Shown here: piece by piece, positions 9,265-17,288 of the stretch
Layout: every line of letters starts with the position of its first letter
Numbering within the stretch: the stretch's first letter is position 1
Assembly (NCBI RefSeq): GCF_014837145.1
Contig: NZ_JACYFS010000001.1
Span: forward strand, 930,001-994,000
Length of the DNA stretch: 64,000 nt
Direction of reading: 5' to 3'
Origin: Chryseobacterium caseinilyticum
Lineage (GTDB): Bacteria > Bacteroidota > Bacteroidia > Flavobacteriales > Weeksellaceae
The notes under the pieces: generated by a model
Databases searched by the model: none
Told to the model about the DNA's origin: nothing
The model's input: only the letters and a program-made list of their open reading frames with translations
Translations under genes and position numbers: made by a program

Positions 9265-10431
9265 TTACTTTCTGATTGAAATTCTAAAGGTTGTTCCTTT
9301 TCCTATTTCTGTCTGTGAAATTTTGATATCACCGTTGTGGTATTCCTGCACTACCCTTTTTGCAAGACTTAAACCTAACCCCCAACCTCTTTTCTTTGTT
9401 GAATAACCGGGTTTAAAAGCATTTCTCGCCTGATTGTGCGTCATTCCGCTTCCGTTATCTTTTACTTCAATCAGAATATTTTTGTTTTTACCGATCATCC
9501 AAATCTGAAGCTGACCCTGACCTTTCATAGCATCTACAGCATTTTTCACTAGATTTTCAATTACCCAGCTGATCAGAATTTTATTGTGTGGAACCAGAAT
9601 CGGATAGTTTGGAAGGTTGAGACTGAAATCTACTTTTCTGGAAATCCGTGTCTTTAAATAATCAAAATTTTCTTTGATGGTGGCATTCAGATTCATATCA
9701 TTTAGCTCCGGAACTGATCCTATTTTCGAGAATCTTTCGGAGATGGTTCTCAGTCTTTCGATATCTTTTTCAATTTCCTTTACGCCATCAGAATCAGGGG
9801 TTTCAAGCTTCATAATTTCCATCCAGCCAATCATGGATGATAACGGAGTTCCAATCTGATGTGCTGTTTCCTTTGCCAGACCTGCCCAAAGATATCCTTC
9901 ATCGGTCTTTTTAATGGTTCTCAAAAACCAGAAAATAAATGCAAGATATGCAATGATGAAAAGTCCCAAAAAATAAGGATAATATCTTAAATCGCTAAGC
10001 AACTTTGAGTTATCGTAGAAAACCAGCTGTTTATCACCTTTTGCAATTTCAATTTCGAACGGTGCATAATTGCTTTCCATTTTTACGATCAGCTTTCTAA
10101 GTTCTTCAGGATTTTCTAAAATCTCCTGTGGAATATTTCGCGAACTGCCCTCAAAAATAAAAGGCTTCTTATTTTCATCTGTTAAGATTGTAGGAATCTG
10201 ATCATTTTCAGTTAAGATTGCAAATACCAATTCCTGCGTTTCAGAGCTTGTCTGCTGGTTTCCCTGCATAATTTTTATCGCCGTTGCAAAAACCTTAATG
10301 CGTTCTGCTTCCTTATTTCTCAGATTATTAATAAGAATATTGGATGAAATGATAAGTGCCAAAACGATGACAGTCAGGACCGTAAATACAATCCAGTTGC
10401 TGATTCTTGCTAAAAAAGGACGGTTCTTCAT
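9265..10431 (-). CDS. Membrane sensor histidine kinase
   Basis: A 388-residue kinase with two membrane segments (about 12-34 and 152-170) enclosing a roughly 115-residue periplasmic sensing region. There is no clear HAMP domain. The phospho-acceptor box is ETAHQIGTPLSS (His191), the N box ENLVKNAVDAM, and the ATP lid boxes DNGSGM and WGLGLSLAKRVV. No response regulator is encoded nearby, so it is an orphan kinase. It begins 3 bases after dacB ends, which places it with cell-wall genes and suggests an envelope-related signal; this is inference. Confidence 0.88.
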   Translation of the reverse strand: MKNRPFLARISNWIVFTVLTVIVLALIISSNILINNLRNKEAERIKVFATAIKIMQGNQQTSSETQELVFAILTENDQIPTILTDENKKPFIFEGSSRNIPQEILENPEELRKLIVKMESNYAPFEIEIAKGDKQLVFYDNSKLLSDLRYYPYFLGLFIIAYLAFIFWFLRTIKKTDEGYLWAGLAKETAHQIGTPLSSMIGWMEIMKLETPDSDGVKEIEKDIERLRTISERFSKIGSVPELNDMNLNATIKENFDYLKTRISRKVDFSLNLPNYPILVPHNKILISWVIENLVKNAVDAMKGQGQLQIWMIGKNKNILIEVKDNGSGMTHNQARNAFKPGYSTKKRGWGLGLSLAKRVVQEYHNGDIKISQTEIGKGTTFRISIRK

Positions 10432-10434
10432 TTA

Positions 10435-11808
10435 TTATTTTAAAACATTCAGAATTTTCTGCAGTTCTGTACTTCCGCTGCCCTGATAATTATTGATGAT
10501 AATTGCGTAAACATATTTTTTTCCGTCTTTTGAACTGTGATATCCGGCGTACGATTTTGTATCTCTCATCGTTCCGCTTTTCATTTTCATACCGTTGTCC
10601 TGAGTCGGAAAACCGTCGTAATAGGCTTCAAACCACGGTTGTTTTCTGGCGTAAATCAATGCCTGAACTTCTGCTTTTGCTGAGACATAGTTCTGAGGTG
10701 AAAGTCCGCTCCCATCTGCAAAATTAATCATGTTTGAACTGATTCCTTTTGATTTCCAGAATTCTTTTAAATACGAAACTCCACTTTTGAAACCCGGATC
10801 TCCTTTTTTCTCCTTGCCTAAAGTTTTAATTAAATTTTCCCCGTACAGATTCACGGATTTTCTTAAAAACCAATAGACAATTCTATCTAAAGTTGGAGAT
10901 TCGTAAATGAGAATAATATTGCTCTTTGGAGATTCCAAAGTTTTTTTACCTTCGATTTCCAGTTGAGAATTGGTAACAACTTTCCCTGAAATTTCAATAC
11001 CCGAATCTTTAAGCCATTTTTCAACTTCCACACCTAACTGCAAAGGTGGATTGGGAACAGATCCTGATACGGTCGTTACTTTTCCTGCAGGCAGATTTCC
11101 GTTAATTAATGCAACGTCAGAATGTGGAGCAGTAAAAATCAAACTCTGGTCTGAACTTCCTGCAGCTTTAAGGTCATTAAGCCATTTGATATTTGCTAAA
11201 GGATACGAGAAATTTTTAAAATCTGTTCCATTTATATTGATGTCAAACTGATTTTCGCGCCAGTTGACACCCCACACTCCGGCGCCGTAGTAATTTCCCA
11301 GATCATCCCACGGCCAGCCTCCCGGAATCGTCTGATGGTCAAAATATGAATCATCAATTATCAAATCACCGGAAATCTTTGTAATTCCTGATTTTTTAAC
11401 AGCATCTAAAAATTTCTGCTTAAAATTTTCAGGTTTGTAGCCATCGTATCTCCAGCTTCCTAAAGTCGGGTCGCCGTTTGAAGTGATAAAAAGATTTCCA
11501 TTTAAATTTCCTCCAGAAACTGTTCCTGAATAAGAAGACGTTGTTTTGTAGGTGTAGTTTTTCCCTAAAATCTCCAAAGCCGCAGCAGCTGTGAAGATCT
11601 TTTGGGTTGACGCTGTCGAAAGTCCTTTACTTCCCTGATATTCGTAAATTAAATTTCCACTTTCGTCTGCAACATAAAATGACAGATTTGATGAAACAGC
11701 CGTAGACGAATTCATTAAATTTTTTGTAGCGTCATCGAGCTTCTGACTTATGCTTTGAGCAAAAATAAGTTGTGTAGAAAACGCAAGTATGAAAAGAGTT
11801 TTTTTCAT
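10435..11808 (-). CDS. dacB: D-alanyl-D-alanine carboxypeptidase/endopeptidase (S13)
   Basis: A periplasmic penicillin-binding protein of the S13/DacB class that trims or cleaves peptidoglycan peptides. It has a signal peptide (MKKTLFILAFSTQLIFAQ), the SxxK motif STQK (Ser67, Lys70), an SxN motif in KSVNLYGENL and a KSG triad near the C-terminus (MKMKSGTMRD). The 457-residue length and the long insert between the first and second motifs are normal for the class. It is sandwiched between pepE and the orphan kinase. Confidence 0.92.
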   Translation of the reverse strand: MKKTLFILAFSTQLIFAQSISQKLDDATKNLMNSSTAVSSNLSFYVADESGNLIYEYQGSKGLSTASTQKIFTAAAALEILGKNYTYKTTSSYSGTVSGGNLNGNLFITSNGDPTLGSWRYDGYKPENFKQKFLDAVKKSGITKISGDLIIDDSYFDHQTIPGGWPWDDLGNYYGAGVWGVNWRENQFDININGTDFKNFSYPLANIKWLNDLKAAGSSDQSLIFTAPHSDVALINGNLPAGKVTTVSGSVPNPPLQLGVEVEKWLKDSGIEISGKVVTNSQLEIEGKKTLESPKSNIILIYESPTLDRIVYWFLRKSVNLYGENLIKTLGKEKKGDPGFKSGVSYLKEFWKSKGISSNMINFADGSGLSPQNYVSAKAEVQALIYARKQPWFEAYYDGFPTQDNGMKMKSGTMRDTKSYAGYHSSKDGKKYVYAIIINNYQGSGSTELQKILNVLK

Positions 11809-11841
11809 TAAGAAAAAGTTTGTTCAGATTTAAATTTAGAA

Positions 11842-12534
11842 TTAAAGCTCAGTTCCGGTTTCGATTTCGTAAGGCTCTTTGTCTTTCTCAAAAATTCTCG
11901 TTAATTCATTTCCTTCCACGGTAATTTTATCACCTATTTTTCTGATCCAGTTCCCTTCGCGAAGCCCGACTACTTTAATGTCATTTTGAGTCAGAAATTC
12001 TTTAATTCTTGTTTCTCTCGTCTCACCGTTGTGCTTTAAATCAGGATTTGGATCGAGATAATGAGGGTTGATATTAAACGGAACCAGTCCCATACAGTCA
12101 AAGCTTGGTGGATAAACGATTGGCATATCGTTGGTGGTTTTCATATTCTGTCCGCCAATGTTGCTACCGGCGCTGCAGCCTAAATACGGTTTTCCGCTTT
12201 CAATGTTTTGTTTTAAAACAGACATCAGATTTTCTTCATGAAGAGTTTTAACCAGCAAAAAAGTATTTCCACCTCCTGTAAAATAGGCTTTTGCAGAATT
12301 TAATGCTTCCTGTTTGTTGTCAAATTCATGAAGACCTCTAACTTTGATATTAATAGTTTCAAAAAAAGACCTTGCTTTTTCGGTATAACTGTCATGCGAA
12401 ATTCCACCAGGTCTTGCAAAAGGAATAAAGATAAGTTCGTCGATTCCTTTATACAGTTCAATTAATTCTTCCTTTAAATATTCTAAATAATTTCCACCAA
12501 AAAGCGTGGACGTCGAGGCGAGGATAATGTTCAT
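11842..12534 (-). CDS. pepE: Peptidase S51 (PepE-like dipeptidase E)
   Basis: A cytoplasmic serine peptidase that by family cleaves Asp-Xaa dipeptides. The start chosen is the ATG at 12534 (MNIILASTS), giving 230 residues, the normal family length; a further in-frame ATG at 12597 would add 21 residues that match no family and would run into the -7 box at 12595-12602. The catalytic serine lies in LGCSAGSN (about Ser121) and the YFTGGGNTF glycine loop is present. It heads the long minus-strand gene run, with dacB starting 33 bases downstream. Confidence 0.88.
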   Translation of the reverse strand: MNIILASTSTLFGGNYLEYLKEELIELYKGIDELIFIPFARPGGISHDSYTEKARSFFETINIKVRGLHEFDNKQEALNSAKAYFTGGGNTFLLVKTLHEENLMSVLKQNIESGKPYLGCSAGSNIGGQNMKTTNDMPIVYPPSFDCMGLVPFNINPHYLDPNPDLKHNGETRETRIKEFLTQNDIKVVGLREGNWIRKIGDKITVEGNELTRIFEKDKEPYEIETGTEL

Positions 12535-12594
12535 TTTTAAATTTAATAAAATTCTTTTCCGGTAAAAAAGGGATAAAGAATAATTCTGTATTAA

Positions 12595-12602
12595 CAAAGA
12601 TA
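12595..12602 (-). promoter_or_regulatory. -7 box for pepE gene run
   Basis: On the minus strand this reads TATCTTTG, a match to the Bacteroidota TAnnTTTG element, 61 bases upstream of the pepE ATG. No clear TTG at -33 is seen. Confidence 0.55.
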
Positions 12603-12653
12603 ATTAAAACTGAGAATTGATGAGGCATAAGAAATTCATTTCAAAGGATTGTT

Positions 12654-12661
12654 TATCTTTG
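12654..12661 (+). promoter_or_regulatory. -7 box for transaldolase
   Basis: TATCTTTG on the plus strand, 25 bases before the transaldolase ATG and divergent from the pepE box 52 bases away. Confidence 0.6.
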
Positions 12662-12686
12662 TGGAATATAAATCAATTTAAACGAA

Positions 12687-13340
12687 ATGAAATTTTTTAT
12701 TGACACTGCCAATTTAGAGCAAATTAAAGAAGCAAAAGATCTTGGAATTCTGGATGGTGTAACAACCAACCCATCTTTGATGGCTAAAGAAGGAATCCGT
12801 GGTAACGAAGACATCAAAAACCACTACAAAGCGATTTGCGAAATTGTGGACGGAGATATTTCTGCCGAAGTTCTATCAACAACTTACGAAGAAATGATCA
12901 AGGAAGGTGACGAATTGGCTGCCATTCATCCAAATATCGTCGTGAAAATCCCAATGATTAAAGACGGTATCAAAGCTTTGAAATATTTTTCAGATAAAGG
13001 AATTAAAACCAACTGTACTCTGATTTTCTCTCCAGGACAGGCTCTTTTGGCTGCAAAGGCTGGTGCAACTTACGTTTCTCCGTTTTTGGGAAGATTGGAT
13101 GACATTACAACTGACGGTCTGAATCTTATTCAGGAAATCAGATTGATTTTTGACAATTATATGTACGATACTGAAATTTTGGCAGCGTCTATCCGTCATT
13201 CAATGCATATTATCGACTGTGCGAAAATTGGTGCTGATGTAATTACTTCACCGCTTCCTCCGATCTTGAGCTTACTGAAACACCCTTTAACGGACAGTGG
13301 TTTGGCTCAGTTTGTTGCAGATTCTCAGAAACTGTCTTAA
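12687..13340 (+). CDS. fsa: Transaldolase / fructose-6-phosphate aldolase family
   Basis: A 217-residue cytoplasmic enzyme of the short transaldolase class (MipB/TalC/Fsa). It opens with [16 protein letters not shown] and [14 protein letters not shown], and the Schiff-base lysine lies in NIVVKIPM (Lys about 87). Short family members act either as transaldolase in the pentose phosphate pathway or as fructose-6-phosphate aldolase; the sequence alone does not separate the two, so the symbol is provisional. It is a single-gene unit with a consensus -7 box just upstream and is followed directly by an 80-bp repeat array. Confidence 0.88.
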   Translation: MKFFIDTANLEQIKEAKDLGILDGVTTNPSLMAKEGIRGNEDIKNHYKAICEIVDGDISAEVLSTTYEEMIKEGDELAAIHPNIVVKIPMIKDGIKALKYFSDKGIKTNCTLIFSPGQALLAAKAGATYVSPFLGRLDDITTDGLNLIQEIRLIFDNYMYDTEILAASIRHSMHIIDCAKIGADVITSPLPPILSLLKHPLTDSGLAQFVADSQKLS

Positions 13341-13588
13341 TGATTTGAAATTTGAGGTTTGAAATTTGAAATTCTTTTGAATATTTTACAGGAATTCAGA
13401 TTGTCAAGAATTCAGGTTTTAAGATGATTTGAAATTTGAGGTTTGAAATTTGAAATTCTTTTGAATATATAGGAATCTAGATTATAAACAGATCAGATTT
13501 TTAGATGATTTGAAATTTGAGGTTTGATATTTGAATTTTTTTTGAAAATTTATAGGAATTCAGATTATAAACAATTCAGATACATAAC
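13341..13588. repeat. Three tandem copies of an about 82-bp repeat
   Basis: Copies start at 13341 (immediately after the transaldolase stop), 13425 and 13506. Each begins TGATTTGAAATTTGAGG, continues with further TTTGAAATTTG-like words and ends in GGAATTCAGATT-like sequence. Copies 1 and 2 are nearly identical for the first 43 bases and then drift; copy 3 is more diverged. No coding potential is seen. Confidence 0.85.
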
Positions 13589-13625
13589 AAATCCCGGAAC
13601 TTTTAAAGTTTCGGGATTTCTTTTT
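13589..13625 (+). terminator. Hairpin terminator
   Basis: AAATCCCGGAACTTT and AAAGTTTCGGGATTT form a 15-bp stem with one mismatch, followed by a T run. It can end both the transaldolase transcript and, on the minus strand, the convergent doxX transcript. Confidence 0.75.
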
Positions 13626-13636
13626 ATTTTTAATTT

Positions 13637-14065
13637 TTACCAGTCTGAGGATCTTCTCCTTTTTTCAATCATTCCATCTACGGAAAATCTTCCGGCTCCC
13701 AGTGTTATAATAATCACGTAAATTGAAAGGTATAATAAACTTGATTCTCTTTTATCAAAAGGGTCTTCACCGTGAACTACAAATGCAGCAACTGACATTG
13801 TGAAAAGCAGAAATCCGGCAGCAATTCTTGTAAACAGTCCAAGGATGATGAATATTGAACAGACAAATTCTGCAAAAACGGTTAATCCTAATGAAATTTT
13901 TGGACCTAATCCTAAAAAGTCGAAAAACTTGATATCTCCTCCGTCAATCAATGTCTGAAGGTTCGGATAACCGTGCGAAATCATTGCAAAACCTATAAAT
14001 AATCTCACGACGAGAAGCACGATATCGAGAATAAGTGGATTAGTTTTTAAATTTTGATAGCTCAT
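13637..14065 (-). CDS. DoxX family membrane protein
   Basis: A 142-residue integral membrane protein with about four hydrophobic segments and the DoxX opening pattern (LLVVRLFIGFAMISHGYPNL, then FAEFVCSIFIILGLFTRIAA). DoxX-like proteins have been linked to respiratory-chain or oxidative-stress functions, but no exact role can be assigned. It is convergent with the transaldolase gene and lies 68 bases downstream of era. Confidence 0.85.
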   Translation of the reverse strand: MSYQNLKTNPLILDIVLLVVRLFIGFAMISHGYPNLQTLIDGGDIKFFDFLGLGPKISLGLTVFAEFVCSIFIILGLFTRIAAGFLLFTMSVAAFVVHGEDPFDKRESSLLYLSIYVIIITLGAGRFSVDGMIEKRRRSSDW

Positions 14066-14133
14066 CTACTTAAAATTTAGTTTAAAGATAGCAAAAAATG
14101 TACTAATACAACGATGGATAGTGAGTCTTTAGT

Positions 14134-15009
14134 TTATCTGTATCCAAAATTCTTCAGATCCCTGTCGTTTTTACGCCAGTCTTTTTTCACTTTTACAAAA
14201 AGGTTCAGATGAATTTTTTTGGAGAAAAACTTTTCAAGATCAATTCTGGCTTCAGTTCCAACCTTTTTGATAGCCTCACCTTTATGTCCGATAATAATTC
14301 CCTTTTGGGTGTCTCTTTCTACGTAGATAATAGAATCTATGAAGATAATTCCCTCTTTTTCTTTGAACATTTCTGTAACGACTTCCACAGAATACGGAAT
14401 TTCTTTATCATAATTCAAAAGAATTTTCTCTCTGATGGCTTCGTTGACGAAGAAACGCTCAGGTTTGTCAGTGTACATATCTTTGTCGTAATACGCCGGA
14501 CTTTCGGGCAACATCGATTTTAATTTCGGTAAAATGACATCAAGATTAAATGCATTCAGTGCAGAAATAGGTAAAATTTCAGCCTTCGGAATTCTCTCGT
14601 GCCATTCGGTCGCTATTTTTTCCAAACCTTCCTGGTTGGTCTGGTCGATTTTATTTAGAAGTAATAAAACGGGAACCGGAATTTTATTTAATTTATCAAT
14701 TAAAAATTCTGATTGTTCGGCTTTATCGGTAACGTCTACGATGAAAAGAAAAACGTCCGCATCCTGAAGAGAATCTTTTACAAAATCCATCATTTTTTCC
14801 TGCAAACCGTATTTCGGATCTAAAACTCCGGGAGTATCAGAAAATACAATCTGTAAGTCTTCCTCATTATAAATTCCAAAAATTCTATGTCTGGTTGTCT
14901 GAGCCTTTTGCGTTACAATCGCCAGCTTCTCACCCATCAGCTGATTCAGAAGGGTAGATTTTCCGGCGTTTGGCTTTCCAACGATATTTACAAATCCTGC
15001 TTTATGCAT
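14134..15009 (-). CDS. era: GTPase Era
   Basis: An essential GTPase that binds the 3' end of 16S rRNA during small-subunit maturation. The 291-residue protein shows G1 GKPNAGKST, G3 DTPG, G4 NKID and the C-terminal KH domain with GIIIGHKGEAIKKVGTEAR. Length and domain order are standard. A TAACTTTG -7 box lies upstream on the minus strand. The neighbour upstream is a repeat-rich intergenic region and a divergent Crp/Fnr gene. Confidence 0.95.
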   Translation of the reverse strand: MHKAGFVNIVGKPNAGKSTLLNQLMGEKLAIVTQKAQTTRHRIFGIYNEEDLQIVFSDTPGVLDPKYGLQEKMMDFVKDSLQDADVFLFIVDVTDKAEQSEFLIDKLNKIPVPVLLLLNKIDQTNQEGLEKIATEWHERIPKAEILPISALNAFNLDVILPKLKSMLPESPAYYDKDMYTDKPERFFVNEAIREKILLNYDKEIPYSVEVVTEMFKEKEGIIFIDSIIYVERDTQKGIIIGHKGEAIKKVGTEARIDLEKFFSKKIHLNLFVKVKKDWRKNDRDLKNFGYR

Positions 15010-15042
15010 ATAAAAAAATTAATCCGCTGTTATTACGATTTG

Positions 15043-15050
15043 CAAAGTTA
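15043..15050 (-). promoter_or_regulatory. -7 box for era
   Basis: Reads TAACTTTG on the minus strand, 33 bases upstream of the era ATG. A TTG about 25 bases further upstream (15078-15076) may be the -33 element. Confidence 0.5.
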
Positions 15051-15148
15051 GTAAAAACAAAATTGGTCTTTCAGACAATATTATTCAGATTTCTAAAATT
15101 GATTATTTTTGGGGAGAGATTGGGGTGCAAGTTGCGAGGTAGAATTGG

Positions 15149-15287
15149 ATACGGGTTACGAGGTGCGTGATGCCGAATGAATTATTTTTAAATATATTTT
15201 TTTTAAACTGAAAACACTTATCGAACTTAAAATACAGATTCGAAACTTCTTAACCCGTATCCCGTAACCCGTAACCCGTAACCCGTA
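15149..15287. repeat. CCCGTAA heptamer array with inverted upstream copy
   Basis: Five heptamers of the form TA(A/T)CCCG run from 15251 to 15285, then TA, then the ATG of the Crp/Fnr gene. An inverted copy (TACGGGTTACG at 15150-15160) lies about 100 bases upstream and can pair with the array. Between them lies AT-rich sequence with no consensus -7 box. Confidence 0.85.
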
Positions 15288-15851
15288 ATGACCATCGACA
15301 AAATAATTGATACCATTTATCCGCTTCCTGAAATTTCCAGGGAAAAATTGAAACAGCATATTTCAGAAGTGAGCTTTCCAAAAGGTTTTTGTTTAATGGA
15401 AGTCAACAAAGTGGTGCCCTATATTTACTTTTTAAAAAAAGGAATTGCCCGAGCTTACGCTTCAACAGAAAATAATGACATTACGTTTTGGTTTGGAACG
15501 GAAGGCGAACCGATTGTTTCCATGAAAAGTTATGTGGAAGGAAAGCCTGGCTACGAAAGTATTGAGCTTCTTGAAGATTGTGAACTGTATCAGCTTGAAA
15601 TCTCAAAATTAAGAATTTTATTTAATGAAGATATTCACATCGCCAATTGGGGAAGAAAATTTGCAGAACGTGAACTGATAAGAACTGAGGAACTGATTAT
15701 TTCGAGACAGTATAAAACTGCTCTGGAACGGTATAAAGATTTAATGAAATACAAGCCTTACCTCTTGCAGAGAGTTCAGTTAGGGCATATTGCATCGTAT
15801 TTGGGGATGTCGCAGGTGAGTTTGAGCAGGATTCGGGCGGAGATGAAGTGA
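15288..15851 (+). CDS. Crp/Fnr family transcription regulator
   Basis: A 187-residue regulator with an N-terminal cyclic-nucleotide-binding-like beta-roll (about residues 20-120) and a short C-terminal winged helix (LGHIASYLGMSQVSLSRIRAEMK). The start ATG is directly joined to the heptamer repeat; the following residues MTIDKIIDTIYPLPEIS fit the usual N-terminus of Bacteroidota Crp/Fnr proteins, so this start is accepted. No Fe-S cysteine cluster is seen, and the effector is unknown. The gene stands alone, between era (divergent) and the SMR exporter (160 bases downstream). Confidence 0.85.
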   Translation: MTIDKIIDTIYPLPEISREKLKQHISEVSFPKGFCLMEVNKVVPYIYFLKKGIARAYASTENNDITFWFGTEGEPIVSMKSYVEGKPGYESIELLEDCELYQLEISKLRILFNEDIHIANWGRKFAERELIRTEELIISRQYKTALERYKDLMKYKPYLLQRVQLGHIASYLGMSQVSLSRIRAEMK

Positions 15852-15872
15852 TTGAGTTGGAGGGTTGGAGGG

Positions 15873-15936
15873 TTTTAGAGTTATAGAGTTTTAGAGTTTT
15901 AGAGTTTTAGAGTTTTAGAGTTTTAGAGTTTTAGAG
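15873..15936. repeat. TTTTAGAG octamer array
   Basis: Eight consecutive octamers, all TTTTAGAG except the second (TTATAGAG). Two GTTGGAGG-like words precede the array. It lies 21 bases after the Crp/Fnr stop and 75 bases before the SMR exporter ATG. Confidence 0.9.
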
Positions 15937-16011
15937 AAAATACTTTTTTTAACAATTGTAAAATTTTTATTGATTTTAAAACCTCAATTTTGACGGATAA
16001 ATTTAATTAGA

Positions 16012-16338
16012 ATGAACTGGATTATTTTAATCATCGCAGGATTATTTGAGGTTGCCTTTGCATCGTGCCTCGGAAAAGTGAAGGAAACTTCCGGAAACGA
16101 AATGTACTGGTGGTTCGGAGGATTTTTAGCTTGTCTTACAATCTCTATGCTTCTCCTCATCAAAGCTACCGAAACCTTACCTATCGGAACGGCTTACGCT
16201 GTGTGGACCGGGATCGGCGCTGTAGGAACAGCATTGGTCGGAATTTTTGTCTTTAAAGATCCTGCAAGCTTCTGGAGGATATTTTTTATCTGTACATTAA
16301 TTAGTTCTGTGATTGGTTTGAAGGCTGTAAGTCACTAA
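16012..16338 (+). CDS. SMR-family exporter, Gdx/SugE-like
   Basis: A 108-residue, four-helix membrane protein of the small multidrug resistance family. Glu13 (LFEVAFAS) is the conserved proton/substrate carboxylate. The stretch LPIGTAYAVWTGIGAVGTA is the SugE/Gdx signature rather than the EmrE one, so guanidinium export is the likely activity; quaternary ammonium export is possible. Gdx proteins work as dimers. No guanidine riboswitch was recognised in the 160-base upstream region, which instead holds an octamer array. Confidence 0.85.
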   Translation: MNWIILIIAGLFEVAFASCLGKVKETSGNEMYWWFGGFLACLTISMLLLIKATETLPIGTAYAVWTGIGAVGTALVGIFVFKDPASFWRIFFICTLISSVIGLKAVSH

Positions 16339-16429
16339 TGACACGAATTTTGACGAAAGACACGAATTGTAAATAAGTGTTCAAGTTTAAATGAAACGGT
16401 AAATAATTAAGCAAATTGGTACTTAAAAT

Positions 16430-16461
16430 AAAAACGGCCTCAGAATCTGAAGCCGTTTTTT
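16430..16461. terminator. Bidirectional hairpin terminator
   Basis: AAAACGGCCTCAGA and TCTGAAGCCGTTTT pair with one mismatch, with A and T runs outside. It separates the convergent SMR and methyltransferase genes. Confidence 0.8.
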
Positions 16462-17228
16462 TATTTTTTTGAAACGACAGGTAGAATTTCGTTTTTTCTT
16501 AAACCGTATTTTTTGATTTCGTCATCAGAAAATTGTTGCGAATAAAAATTAATTTCAGTTTCAAATCCTGCGGATTTTAAACGGTCAAAATAATCCATTC
16601 CGTACCAACGAACGTGGTCATACTGCCCGAAATGTTTTTGTCTTTCTTTCGGATCGGTAATCGTGAAATCTTCATATGTTTTTTCAAGTGAATTCTTCAT
16701 TGGCACCTGCAAAATCCCCCAACCTCCGGGTCTCATAACACGGTACAGCTCGCTCATCGCTTTTGCATCATCCTGAATATGTTCCAAAACGTGATTACAG
16801 AAAATTATATCAAAACTTTCATCCGCAAAAGGAAGATCCAGAATATCAGCTTTCACATCAACGATCGGCGAAAAAAGATCTGCAGAAATATAATCCAGGT
16901 TTTTCATCTTTTTAAATTTCCGCAAAAATTCCTGTTCGGGAGCGATGTGCAGAACTTTATAGTTTCTGGTGAAAAATTCGGTCTCATTCTGAAGATACAG
17001 AAACATCTGACGGTGTCTTTCAAGACTTAAAGTTCCTGGTGACAAAGCATTTTCACGCTGAGTTCCATATCCATAAGGCAAAAATTTTCTGTAAGATCTG
17101 CCATCGATAGGATCGAAAAACCGGTCACCTTTAAAGAACTGATAAATCAGCGGACGTGTCCAGACACTCATTTGAATAAGCATCGGACGGGGAATTTTGT
17201 TGAGTAAAAGTTTGGTTAGCTTTTTCAC
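16461..17228 (-). CDS. Class I SAM-dependent methyltransferase
   Basis: A 255-residue cytoplasmic protein with a Methyltransf_11-type fold: motif I is atypical (VLHIAPEQEFL), the acidic end of strand 2 is YISADLFSP, and FDIIFCNHVLEHIQDDAKAMSELYRVMRPGG gives motifs IV-V. The start is a GTG at 17228, since an in-frame stop lies 12 bases further up and no ATG is available. The substrate is unknown. The N-terminal 60 residues are basic and contain a conserved-looking RSYRKFLPYGYG segment. It lies 60 bases after map and may be cotranscribed with it. Confidence 0.8.
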   Translation of the reverse strand: MKKLTKLLLNKIPRPMLIQMSVWTRPLIYQFFKGDRFFDPIDGRSYRKFLPYGYGTQRENALSPGTLSLERHRQMFLYLQNETEFFTRNYKVLHIAPEQEFLRKFKKMKNLDYISADLFSPIVDVKADILDLPFADESFDIIFCNHVLEHIQDDAKAMSELYRVMRPGGWGILQVPMKNSLEKTYEDFTITDPKERQKHFGQYDHVRWYGMDYFDRLKSAGFETEINFYSQQFSDDEIKKYGLRKNEILPVVSKK

Positions 17229-17288
17229 TATGTATTTGTGTTACAAGCTGCGAAGCAGCGGAATATTGGTAGAAAATTTAACAAAAGA

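Noticed and set aside
13341-13588. Possible CRISPR array
   Set aside because: Only three units, units are contiguous without unique spacers of constant length, and no cas genes occur in the window.
16012-16338. Guanidine riboswitch upstream of the Gdx-like exporter
   Set aside because: The upstream 160 bases consist of an octamer array and AT-rich DNA; no structured ACGR-type or paired-hairpin element was found.
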